From the NCBI RefSeq assembly GCF_014651635.1, contig NZ_BMXG01000010.1:37941-101940 (forward strand): a stretch of DNA of 64,000 bases. Reading direction: 5' to 3'. This document shows positions 44,883 to 55,292 of this stretch, in pieces (the stretch's first letter is position 1; every line of letters begins with the position of its first letter). Source of the stretch: Cerasicoccus arenae (GTDB taxonomy: Bacteria; Verrucomicrobiota; Verrucomicrobiia; Opitutales; Cerasicoccaceae). The notes beneath the pieces were generated by a model that ran no database searches, had not been told where the DNA came from, and was given only the letters and a program-made list of their open reading frames with translations. A program made the position numbers and the translations under genes.

Positions 44883-46292
44883 TTAACCGCGCCCTGAGGT
44901 GAGTTGCTTCTTCAAATACTCGACGGTGCGGGAGACATTCTCGTCCTGCTCCATGATGTTCTCGACTGTTTTGCAGGCGTGAATCACGGTGCCGTGGTCG
45001 CGCCCGCCAAAGGCGTCGCCGATTTCTTGGAGGGAATGACTGGTCAGTACGCGGCTAAGATACATGGCGATCTGCCTCGGGAAGGCGATGTTGGCTGGGC
45101 GTCGTTTGCTAACCATGTCGCTGAGGCGCAGCTTGTGGTAGTCAGACACCTTTTGCTGAATCTTTTCGACAGTGACCTGTGTCTGCGCTTCTTCGTGGAG
45201 AATGTCCTTGAGCAGAGTTTCCACGGTGTCGACATTCAGCTCGCTCTTCATCAGGGCGGCGTAGCCAGCCACGCGGGTCAACGCGCCTTCCATACGACGG
45301 ACATTGCGTGAAACTCGCTCGGCCAAGAAGTCGAGGATGGCTTCAGGCAGGTCGAGATTCATGTTGTGCGCCTTCTTGCGGATGATGGCTAGGCGCGTTT
45401 CGTAGTCTGGCGGCTGGATATCCGCCATGAATCCCCATTGAAAACGGGAAACAAGGCGACTCTCAAGGCGGGCGATTTCACCCGCAGGCCGGTCACTGCT
45501 CAGTACGATCTGCTTCTGACGCTCGAAGAGCTCGTTGAAGGTATGGAAAAATTCTTCCTGGATTCGCTCTTTGCCCGAGAGGAAGTGAATATCGTCAATC
45601 AGGAGGACATCGACTTGGCGGTAACGCTGGCGAAAGCGCGTCACGCTGTTGGTTTGGATGGCCTCGATGTATTCGTTGGTAAACTTTTCTGTTGAGACGT
45701 AGGCGATGCGTGTGTCCGGGCGGCTTGTCAGGATGTGGTGCGCCACGGCGTGCATGAGGTGGGTCTTACCCAAACCAGTGTCGCCAAAAAGAAAGAGTGG
45801 ATTGTAGGCCTTACCGGGGCTGGTGGCCACTGCGAAGCTTGCCGCTTGCGCCATTTGGTTACCCGATCCTATCACGAAATTTTCGAAATTATTCCGTGGG
45901 TTAAGGATCAAGTTGGGGCGATTCAACTCAGCAGCGGTACGGCTAGTAGGGGGGGGGGGGACGCCGGGGCGAGCTTCGCGCGCGGTTTCGATTTGGGCGC
46001 GTTCGAGGCGGTTGGCATCCTCAGTGACGGTGTCCACGATCACGCTCAGCGTCATTGAGCGGCCAGCGGCTTCCTGTAGACGGCGGGTAATGAGGTCCAG
46101 ATAATTATCTTGGATCCAAATGACGGCAAAATCATTCGGGGCTCCTAGGGTGATACCTTCGTCGGTTTCTTCGAGGCATCGGAGTGGCTCGAACCAAGTT
46201 CGATACACGTCATCTGGAAAAAGGCCGGAAAAATCGCTTTTTACGGTGTCCCAGAGTTGAAAGTTTACAGTTTCGTTAAGCATTCCCGTCAC
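44883..46292 (-). CDS. dnaA: Chromosomal replication initiator DnaA
   Basis: 469 aa (ATG at 46283 is an alternative start to GTG 46292). Domain I about 1-90, linker II about 105-125, AAA+ domain III with Walker [12 protein letters not shown] and Walker [11 protein letters not shown], and DNA-binding domain IV with the signature [15 protein letters not shown]. The linker has Val-Pro-Pro-Pro-Pro encoded by a G12 tract (45949-45960), in frame. A terminator follows. The upstream 548 bases contain DnaA boxes, as expected for the initiator beside oriC. Confidence 0.97.
   Translation of the reverse strand: MTGMLNETVNFQLWDTVKSDFSGLFPDDVYRTWFEPLRCLEETDEGITLGAPNDFAVIWIQDNYLDLITRRLQEAAGRSMTLSVIVDTVTEDANRLERAQIETAREARPGVPPPPTSRTAAELNRPNLILNPRNNFENFVIGSGNQMAQAASFAVATSPGKAYNPLFLFGDTGLGKTHLMHAVAHHILTSRPDTRIAYVSTEKFTNEYIEAIQTNSVTRFRQRYRQVDVLLIDDIHFLSGKERIQEEFFHTFNELFERQKQIVLSSDRPAGEIARLESRLVSRFQWGFMADIQPPDYETRLAIIRKKAHNMNLDLPEAILDFLAERVSRNVRRMEGALTRVAGYAALMKSELNVDTVETLLKDILHEEAQTQVTVEKIQQKVSDYHKLRLSDMVSKRRPANIAFPRQIAMYLSRVLTSHSLQEIGDAFGGRDHGTVIHACKTVENIMEQDENVSRTVEYLKKQLTSGRG
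45949..45960. repeat. G12 homopolymer inside dnaA
   Basis: Twelve G on the plus strand, encoding Val-Pro-Pro-Pro-Pro (about residues 111-115) in the DnaA linker. A frame change here would remove domains III and IV, so the length must be fixed or strongly selected. Confidence 0.92.
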
Positions 46293-46840
46293 AAATTCAG
46301 CAAGTTTTATTCACAGTAGGTAAAAGATCAAATTGGCGGCTTACTCGACGCGTCGCCCAGCGCTGAAGCGGCCAGTGGCGATTTTAGTAGGTGAATAGTC
46401 CGTCAATGAGCGGTGTTCCAAGTTTTTAGTTTCGCAAATAATTGGTTATCATTGTTTTACGATTTTTATTTTTTAAAGAAATCAGGGAAAGCAAGGCCCT
46501 CGCAACAGTGTGTTGTTAGGGGCATATCAAACCCAAAGTAGAACGAGGTGGACAAGTAAATTTGGCTTGTCGGAAATTGTCGAGTGGAAGTTGTTCGCAT
46601 GTTATCCACAGAGCAAAAGTGTATAATCTGTCACCCAGCAGTTGCATGCTGTTCTGTAAAGCGGTTCCGTCGAAATAGCGGCGGATGAAGTAGTTACAGA
46701 AGCGTGTCATTAGTATCGATTGTGCAGCGGATTGGCTGAAGCATTTATTGTGGGCAAATTCCGCGGAAAATGTAACACAAAAAGTTTAGTAATTTTTAAT
46801 ATATTCGAGTGGAAAAAAGGTAAAATTTTCGCGTCATGCG
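46293..46840. other. Candidate replication origin (oriC) upstream of dnaA
   Basis: This 548-base gene-free region directly upstream of dnaA contains a perfect DnaA box TTATCCACA (46602-46610) and a one-mismatch box TTATTCACA (46308-46316). Two AT-rich blocks suit unwinding: about 46433-46485 and 46770-46835. Only two clear boxes were found by eye, fewer than in many origins, so the assignment is moderate. No ORF with coding character is present. Confidence 0.5.
46602..46610 (+). promoter_or_regulatory. DnaA box (perfect)
   Basis: TTATCCACA, identical to the E. coli R1-type consensus, about 310 bases upstream of the dnaA start. Confidence 0.65.
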
Positions 46841-47824
46841 TTAACTTTTGGTTACAGCGCTCGGTTTAGCGACTTTTTCCATGTGCGCAATGAGTTGATC
46901 ATTAAATTCTTGGGCAGAGTCGTGGCCCATATTGCGTAAGGCTTGTACCATGGCTGCTGCTTCGGTGAGGCGTGCCATATCGCGCCCGGGTTTCACGGGA
47001 ATCTCGATATGGGGGATTTTGGCCCCTAGGATTTCGTAGTAGGCGCGTTCTAATCCGGTGCGCTCCTCAGGCATGCCGGGTCGCCATTCTTCAAAGGTGA
47101 TAACGAGGTCCACGCGCTTGTCCAGACGGACAGAGCGGATGCCAAACATGTCAGCGACATTAATGATGCCCAAGCCACGACACTCCATATAGCCACGGCC
47201 TAGCTCGGCAGCGGAGCCGATGATTTCCTGTTCTGAAACGAGGCGACAGTAGATGAGGTCGTCTGCGACCAAGCTGTGGCCACGCTCAATTAGGGCCAGT
47301 GCACATTCACTTTTGCCCACGCCACTACGACCGCGGAGGATTACGCCGATGCCCTTTACATCGAGCAGAGTGCCATGGCAGGTGGTTGTGGGCGCGAAAC
47401 GGCCCTCCAGCAGCAGGGTGGCCTGGGCAATGAATTCCCGAGTCGACAACTTGGTGCGTAGGAGGGGGACGCGGTGCGCTTCGGCTTCGTCGCGGAGTGG
47501 CTTGGTGGGTGCCAGATTGCGACTGATGATTACACAGGGCACATGCTTGGCAAAGATGTCCTTGAGGACGGAAATTTGTTTGTCCGCCGGCATATCCCGG
47601 AGGAAGGCCATTTCGCCTGCGCCGAAGAGCTGGATGCGTTTGTTGGCGAAATAGCGGAAGTAACCGACCATGGCCAACGCTGGGCGGTTGATGCTGGCAT
47701 CGCGGATAACTTTGTCTAAGCCTTTTTCGCCGGCAGTCAGCTCCAGACCAAGCTCCTCCTTGTAGGATTCGTAAAAATCTTTGACGGAGATGGTCTCTAT
47801 GACTTTGGGGTCGTTACGGGGCAT
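46841..47824 (-). CDS. hprK: HPr kinase/phosphorylase
   Basis: 327 aa. Phosphorylates Ser46 of HPr and reverses it. N-terminal domain (1-130) with [20 protein letters not shown], then [17 protein letters not shown], Walker A GRSGVGKS (about 165-172), HSLVADDLI and the family signature [20 protein letters not shown]. All expected residues are present. It follows lptB by 124 bases; in many Gram-negatives PTS-related genes lie downstream of lptB, so the synteny is familiar. No PTS gene is in the window. Confidence 0.95.
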   Translation of the reverse strand: MPRNDPKVIETISVKDFYESYKEELGLELTAGEKGLDKVIRDASINRPALAMVGYFRYFANKRIQLFGAGEMAFLRDMPADKQISVLKDIFAKHVPCVIISRNLAPTKPLRDEAEAHRVPLLRTKLSTREFIAQATLLLEGRFAPTTTCHGTLLDVKGIGVILRGRSGVGKSECALALIERGHSLVADDLIYCRLVSEQEIIGSAAELGRGYMECRGLGIINVADMFGIRSVRLDKRVDLVITFEEWRPGMPEERTGLERAYYEILGAKIPHIEIPVKPGRDMARLTEAAAMVQALRNMGHDSAQEFNDQLIAHMEKVAKPSAVTKS

Positions 47825-47948
47825 GGCAGAAACTTCGAATTAAAAGACCCGCCCTTTCCCAAGCAGGTTCATACAAGAATAGAAAAATTCCAGTGGTGGT
47901 GGCAATACTCGCGTTTTAAAAAACACGCCTGCCACCCGCGAAGCCTTA

Positions 47949-48716
47949 CTATAACGTGAATCCGCGACCCAAATAATATTCGCGGCTCTTTTCGTCGTTG
48001 ACCAGAAAATCGCTGGTTCCTTCTGAAAGCACCTTGCCTTCGTGAATTAAGTAGGCGCGGTCGACGATTTTCAGGGTTTCGCGGACATTGTGGTCGGTAA
48101 TTAAGATGCCGATGTCCTTGCTTTTCAGGCCTAGAATAATGTCCTGCACCTCATCAACGCTTTTGGGATCCACTCCGCTAAATGGCTCGTCGAGCAGCAT
48201 AAAGCGTGGACGTGCGACCATGGCGCGGGTGATTTCCAGGCGGCGTCGTTCACCGCCGCTCAGGGTGTAGGCTTTTTGCTTGGCGAGGTGGTCGAGTTTG
48301 AGCTCTTCCAAGTGCATCATCACGAAGTCATGACGCTCCTTGCGGGGCACGGGGAGGGTCTGCACAACGGCCAGAATGTTATCGTAAACGGTCAGCTTGC
48401 GGAAAACTGATGCCTCTTGTGGCAGATAGCCCAAGCCGAGGCGCGCTCTACGGTACATTGGCAGCTTGGTCATGTCACGGTCGTCGAGGAATACGGCACC
48501 TCTGGTGGCGGGAACTAGCCCTACGATCATGTAAAACGTCGTCGTCTTACCCGCACCATTGGGGCCGAGCAGGCCAACAATTTCCCCGGCGTTCACGCGC
48601 AAATCCACGCCGCAAACGACTTCGCGCCGTCCGTAGCTCTTAACCAGACCTTGAGTCTGGATCGCACCGCCTTCAACGGCGGCAGTTGGCTGGCTTATGG
48701 GTTCGGGGTCTTCCAT
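47949..48716 (-). CDS. lptB: LPS export ABC transporter ATP-binding protein LptB
   Basis: 255 aa. Walker A LLGPNGAGKTTTFYMI, signature LSGGERRRLEITRAM and Walker B FMLLDEPFSGVDP are intact. A 13-residue N-terminal extension precedes the usual start. It powers LPS extraction with LptF/LptG, which are not in this window. Its start overlaps the end of lptA by 22 bases. Confidence 0.95.
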   Translation of the reverse strand: MEDPEPISQPTAAVEGGAIQTQGLVKSYGRREVVCGVDLRVNAGEIVGLLGPNGAGKTTTFYMIVGLVPATRGAVFLDDRDMTKLPMYRRARLGLGYLPQEASVFRKLTVYDNILAVVQTLPVPRKERHDFVMMHLEELKLDHLAKQKAYTLSGGERRRLEITRAMVARPRFMLLDEPFSGVDPKSVDEVQDIILGLKSKDIGILITDHNVRETLKIVDRAYLIHEGKVLSEGTSDFLVNDEKSREYYLGRGFTL

Positions 48717-49312
48717 TGTGAAGTTTCTTTTTTCTCGTCTTCGGTGTCCGGGCTACGGTCTTTGCTTTTATCGTCAAAGCCTAGGTCTTTGAAGCCGGGC
48801 AGCGTGACTCGACTACGTCCTCCGCTAGCGCTACTGGGATCACCATAGACCTTCACTTTGCGCTCACCTTTGAGCAGTTCCATCTTCCAGCCGGTTACGG
48901 TGCCTTGGCTGTCCTCAACCTTGGGGTTTTCGGTCAGCACGACTTTGTCTTCGTTGGGCAAAATCTCCGCTTTGCCCGCCGTGGCGACGCGTCCAGCTTG
49001 TTCAATGACGACGTTGCCAATCATCAGGATATTCTGAATTGCGCCCATCTCGCCCACGGTTTTCTCAGTCGGTCCGGAACGAGTGGAGAGGACCTCCATC
49101 TTGTCGCAGGTGGCGACGAGGTTCGTGCCAGTTATCTTCACGTTGCCAGTGAAATAAAAGGTATTCGCTGCGTCGCCGCCGACTAGCTCCAGCTCGTCAC
49201 TGGTGATCACGGTATTATCGGCAGGTTTTTCCACCTTGGCTGGTTGAGTATCAGCGGCCTGAAGCGCGGACGCTATCAGGGCAAAAAAGAGGATGCGAAA
49301 GAGTGTCTTCAT
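48695..49312 (-). CDS. lptA: LptA/OstA-like periplasmic protein
   Basis: 205 aa with a signal peptide (MKTLFRILFFALIASALQAA). OstA-type repeats: DELELVGGDAANTFYFTGNV, MLIGNVVIEQAGRVATAGKA-like blocks and a charged C-terminal tail (DDKSKDRSPDTEDEKKE). LptA bridges LPS across the periplasm. Overlaps lptC by 4 bases and lptB by 22. Confidence 0.82.
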   Translation of the reverse strand: MKTLFRILFFALIASALQAADTQPAKVEKPADNTVITSDELELVGGDAANTFYFTGNVKITGTNLVATCDKMEVLSTRSGPTEKTVGEMGAIQNILMIGNVVIEQAGRVATAGKAEILPNEDKVVLTENPKVEDSQGTVTGWKMELLKGERKVKVYGDPSSASGGRSRVTLPGFKDLGFDDKSKDRSPDTEDEKKETSQWKTPNP

Positions 49313-49749
49313 TCCAAAATACTCCCTAAGGCTTGTTTAAAGGTCACACGGGCTTCTGAGCCGATGAGGATTTTGCCCTCGTCGCCGAGCCATTGCCATT
49401 CGCGGCCTACGATTGCGTAGCTGCCGTTAGTCGCTTGGAGGAAAAGATAGCCGTTGCCAGCAGCGCGGTTTTCTTCGGGAAAAATCCGAGCCTGCGGGCT
49501 CTCGATAAGCATCTCGGGTGTTTTCGGTTGGCCGGGGGGGAAGGTGCGTAAAGTCATACGCTCAACATCGAGCACGCCATCATCGCCGTAGATGCCTTGC
49601 TTGCCCTGTAAATCCCAGATCCGGTTGCCGTCTTCACCAAACACTGGCAGGCGGAAGTTCTCAATCGGCGCGCCGATTTCGGTGCGCGACTGCGATTGCC
49701 CGCATAGCGCGAGGGGCATGATTGCCAAGATGAGCCAACGATGCTTCAC
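49309..49749 (-). CDS. lptC: LptC-like protein
   Basis: 146 aa with a hydrophobic N-terminus (MKHRWLILAIMPLALCGQS) and a small beta-rich domain: NRIWDLQGKQGIYGDDGVLD, MLIESPQARIFPEENRAAGN, IVGREWQWLG. Position immediately before lptA and lptB, and length, support LptC. Sequence of this family is poorly conserved, so the call leans on context. Its N-terminal segment looks like a cleavable signal rather than a retained anchor; this is uncertain. Confidence 0.65.
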   Translation of the reverse strand: MKHRWLILAIMPLALCGQSQSRTEIGAPIENFRLPVFGEDGNRIWDLQGKQGIYGDDGVLDVERMTLRTFPPGQPKTPEMLIESPQARIFPEENRAAGNGYLFLQATNGSYAIVGREWQWLGDEGKILIGSEARVTFKQALGSILE

Positions 49750-49843
49750 ACGTTAATTAAAGGGGCATCCGGGCAGGCGGGTCGAGAGCAAATCATCTTC
49801 TGACTAAGACTCGGTGTATGCGCTGAATGTTCCACTGAACCCG

Positions 49844-51133
49844 CTAGAGCTTGTCCTGTAAATCGGTTTCGCCGCTTGTCGTTTCAAGTCGCGTGAGGAT
49901 CTCTCCAAGTAAGTAGATTGAGCCCGTGGCGACGAGGATGTCGTCCGCTTCACCTGCTTCGCAGATGCTTGGTGCTGGGAATAGCTCGTCAACGCTGTCA
50001 TCGTAAACCTTGCCCGTGAACTTTCCGGCCAGAAAGGCGCGTAGTATGATGTGCGGGCAGGCACGTGGCTGATCAGGGACGAGTAAATGGATGGCCGAAG
50101 CATGCTTGGCAGTGACGGCCATAAGCGCCTTGGCGCGCGGTTCGCCCAGTGTACCGCACAGGATGACGGGCTTGCGGCCTGTTTCTTCGACCAACCGCTC
50201 TAGGTTTGCGTCGAGCGCTTCGGAACCTTCGGGGTTATGTGCAGCGTCTAGAATGAGCGTGCGGCCGTCACGCAGGGTGATTTTCTGCCAGCGGCCTGCC
50301 CAGGAGACGTCCATCAGTGCTTCGCGAGCGACAGCGTCTGGCACGGCAAGGTCGGCCCCAGCGTGGCACATGGCGAGCATTGCAGTGGCGGCGTTGATAC
50401 GCTGGTGATCGCCGATAAGATTCGTTGTCGGGTAGGCGTCGAAGTTGTTTTCAAATACTTCGCGCACGCTTGTGGCCCCACAATGGCGGTCCTTGGCGAC
50501 GCGGCGGATTTCCGTCTCGGCCTGTTTGGGTAGGTGCCCCAAAACTACAGAGACATTGGGTTTGATGATGCCCGCTTTCTCGCTGGCAATCTTGGTCAAG
50601 GTGTCGCCGAGCTGTTCCATGTGATCGTAACTCACAGAGGTGATTACACTGACGCGTGGGGTGATGACATTGGTGGAGTCAAGCCGTCCACCAAGGCCGG
50701 TTTCGATGATCGCGACGTCGATTTTTTCCTCAGCAAAGTGCATGAATGCCATTGCGGTCATGAACTCAAAGAAAGTTGGGTGCGCCTCGGGATTATACAT
50801 TGCAAGCGTTTCAGCAGTGGTACGGAGCCGTGCCGTCCAGGCAATGATTTGGTCTTCGTTGAGTGGGGTGCGGTTGACTTGCACGCGCTCGCCAAGTCGG
50901 ATCAGGTGGGGGGAGGTGAAGAGGCCGGTTTTGAGCCCCTGACGGCGATAAATGGCCTCAAGCATTGCACAGACTGAGCCTTTGCCGTTTGTCCCGGCCA
51001 CATGAATGATTGGAAACTGCCGATCTGGCTGCCCCAATGCCTCATTAAACGCGGCCATTCGCTCTACGCCGAGCTTTGCCCCACGATTGCGTAGCGCATA
51101 AAGATAGTCTAGAGTCTCAGCATAAGTGGCCAT
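49844..51133 (-). CDS. folC: Bifunctional folylpolyglutamate synthase / dihydrofolate synthase
   Basis: 429 aa. Adds glutamates to folate. Motifs: HVAGTNGKGSVCAMLEAIYR (ATP loop), GLFTSPHLIRLGERVQVN and IIETGLGGRLDSTNVI (substrate and Mg2+ region), plus LILDAAHNPEGSEALD in the C-terminal domain. First gene of a folC, lptC, lptA, lptB, hprK run on the minus strand. Confidence 0.95.
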   Translation of the reverse strand: MATYAETLDYLYALRNRGAKLGVERMAAFNEALGQPDRQFPIIHVAGTNGKGSVCAMLEAIYRRQGLKTGLFTSPHLIRLGERVQVNRTPLNEDQIIAWTARLRTTAETLAMYNPEAHPTFFEFMTAMAFMHFAEEKIDVAIIETGLGGRLDSTNVITPRVSVITSVSYDHMEQLGDTLTKIASEKAGIIKPNVSVVLGHLPKQAETEIRRVAKDRHCGATSVREVFENNFDAYPTTNLIGDHQRINAATAMLAMCHAGADLAVPDAVAREALMDVSWAGRWQKITLRDGRTLILDAAHNPEGSEALDANLERLVEETGRKPVILCGTLGEPRAKALMAVTAKHASAIHLLVPDQPRACPHIILRAFLAGKFTGKVYDDSVDELFPAPSICEAGEADDILVATGSIYLLGEILTRLETTSGETDLQDKL

Positions 51134-51248
51134 TGGCTAAACGTTAAACGCCGCCCAGTCGGTGGCTAGCAAGCTTGGTTTTAAAGGAGACGCCATTTTT
51201 AAAGCCTTTCTTGCATTTTCGAAGTAATAGTGGCACGAATGATTTTAT

Positions 51249-52214
51249 ATGAAAACCCTTAAAGATTTTCGTTTCCATTGCCTCATACTGATTATTGCAA
51301 CGAGCTTGTCGGCCGCAACTGACAAGGTAAAGATCCTCGGCGTTGGCAATAGCTTTACCCAAAATTCCGCGAAATACTTGGACGATATTTATGCCTCCGA
51401 TCCGAATGTAGATGCCGACATAGGTATGGCCATTATTGGAGGGTGCTCGCTGGAGCGTCACGTGAAGCACGCTAAGGAGCACACTGCCGATCCTGAGACG
51501 GGCAATGCCTATGCTTACTATCTAAATTCCAAGAGACTGAAGGGCAATACGTCGCTTCAGGAGATTCTGGAAGCCGAAGACTGGGACTTCGTTACGATCC
51601 AGCAGGTGAGTACGCAAAGCTACAAGGAGGAAAGCTTCTATCCTTACACCCAGCAACTCATTGAATATATCCGTCAGTTTCGTCCCGCTGCCGAGATCAT
51701 CGTGCACGAAACTTGGTCGCACAGCGTCAACAGCTACCGCTCTAAGGACTGGAAGCTCGATCCCGACGACATGTATGGGAAGCTCCACGCTAACTACGCC
51801 AAGATCGCCGATGAGTTCGATTTGCGTATTATTCCGGTCGGCACTGCCTTCCAGAATGCCCGTGCGCTCACAATGTGGGATTTGGAGGTCAATGACTTCG
51901 ATCCGAAAAACCACGCTCTCACCTATCCAAAGGATAAAAATAATCTCCCGGACATGACCAAGAGTCTTAATAAAGACTACATTTGGAAGCAAAACAAGGA
52001 AGGCGAGTGGACTCTGCGCACTGATGGCTTCCACGCCAACGTCAAAGGCGAATACCTCGGCGCACTGCTATGGTTCGAGTTCTTCTCCGGCCAGGATGCG
52101 CTGAATGTCACCTACAAGCCCAAAGGTTTAACCGACGAGCAGGCCGAGTCGCTGCGCGAAGTCGCGCATGCAACGCTGGTGGCGGAAAAACAATTGGCGG
52201 TGATGGCAGAGTAG
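51249..52214 (+). CDS. Exported DUF4886-like SGNH-fold protein, 321 aa
   Basis: Signal peptide about 1-22 (CLILIIATSLSAA). The first block after it is ILGVGNSFTQNSAKYL, with the GNS/F motif of SGNH hydrolases (Ser nucleophile candidate S37 in GNSF), then VTIQQVSTQS and ETWSHSV, and DGFHANVKGEYL near the C-terminus, which supplies the D-x-x-H pair. This fits DUF4886. Likely an esterase or related carbohydrate-modifying enzyme outside the cytoplasm; substrate unknown. A strong terminator follows. Confidence 0.75.
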   Translation: MKTLKDFRFHCLILIIATSLSAATDKVKILGVGNSFTQNSAKYLDDIYASDPNVDADIGMAIIGGCSLERHVKHAKEHTADPETGNAYAYYLNSKRLKGNTSLQEILEAEDWDFVTIQQVSTQSYKEESFYPYTQQLIEYIRQFRPAAEIIVHETWSHSVNSYRSKDWKLDPDDMYGKLHANYAKIADEFDLRIIPVGTAFQNARALTMWDLEVNDFDPKNHALTYPKDKNNLPDMTKSLNKDYIWKQNKEGEWTLRTDGFHANVKGEYLGALLWFEFFSGQDALNVTYKPKGLTDEQAESLREVAHATLVAEKQLAVMAE

Positions 52215-52244
52215 CTGAGGACTGCGTTACTTTTTTTATGTTAA

Positions 52245-52274
52245 AAAAAGGCGTCCCGTTTGGGACGCCTTTTT
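52245..52274. terminator. Bidirectional terminator between the DUF4886 gene and icd
   Basis: AAAAAGGCGTCCC and GGGACGCCTTTTT form a perfect 13-base stem around GTTT. The A-run and T-run make it work on both strands for these two convergent genes. Confidence 0.92.
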
Positions 52275-52295
52275 GTTTTTAAAAGTGACCGTTTC

Positions 52296-54545
<2,250 letters not shown>

Positions 54546-54738
54546 TTAAGAGCACGCCAACTAAGAAGCCTCTACGAGGTGGGTCAACCGCAAAGGAGCA
54601 GAACGCTCGACCAGTATCGCTCACATCGCGCGAAATGTGTGGGGGGCACGGAATGAACCTTTAGTGCTGGGGTGGGTGTATTCTCGATTGCACAGAGGAA
54701 CGTTAGCAAGTCATGGCTGCCGTTTTAATGACCTGCTT

Positions 54739-55278
54739 TCAGGTGTTGGTTTGGCTCGTTGAAATCACTCTTTGCCACGCATCAAGCTCACCGGGCGCGC
54801 CGTGGGTCCGTAAGCCAATAGCGATTTCTGCTAACGTTGGTTCGACGACGGCATGCTTGGTGTCTGGCGGGAGTTCTGGAGCGACTTGCCTGACGACCGC
54901 CCAAGCGGCCCATGCACGCCATTTTTTTTGATCAGCGCGTTCTCCGCGAACGCGATCAGCCAAGTGCTGATAATGAACGCGAGGGTTGCCGATAAACTGG
55001 TCAGCGGGGTTATTCGCCACTAGCCAGCCAATGGTCTCATAGGGCCAGGGCCATTCCTCAAGAACGGCTTCATCGCCGTGTAGGTTGGCGTAGAGTGCGC
55101 GATCGACCGCGAGTAGGGCGCGGGCGCTCAGGCCTTGCTCCCAAAGATATTGTCCGTAAGCGAGAGCCGTCCGGTAAAAATCCTCACCAGGGTTTTTTCG
55201 CCAGCGGGCAAGATCCCGCCAATCCATTGACTCATGGGCTGGTGGTAGGAGCGGGCATGTCGTGAGTGGCTTCATCAA
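54739..55278 (-). CDS. Unknown protein, 179 aa
   Basis: Lies 14 bases after the RND permease gene on the same strand, so possibly the last gene of that operon. It is rich in Trp and Ala/Arg, with an alpha-helical repeat-like layout: YRTALAYGQYLWEQGLSARA, LLAVDRALYANLHGDE and KWRAWAAWAVVRQVAPEL. That suggests a helical scaffold related to TPR folds. No signal peptide or membrane helix. Function unknown; a link to efflux is not supported beyond position. Confidence 0.65.
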   Translation of the reverse strand: MMKPLTTCPLLPPAHESMDWRDLARWRKNPGEDFYRTALAYGQYLWEQGLSARALLAVDRALYANLHGDEAVLEEWPWPYETIGWLVANNPADQFIGNPRVHYQHLADRVRGERADQKKWRAWAAWAVVRQVAPELPPDTKHAVVEPTLAEIAIGLRTHGAPGELDAWQRVISTSQTNT

Positions 55279-55292
55279 TGGCCAAAATGCGC

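Noticed and set aside
46516..46710. 64-codon minus-strand frame in the dnaA upstream region
   Set aside because: It covers the DnaA box region, lacks a family pattern and has an irregular composition, so the origin reading is preferred.
47898..47936. Inverted repeat GGTGGCA / TGCCACC after lptB as a terminator
   Set aside because: The 25-base spacer is long and no T-run follows the stem; not convincing as a terminator.
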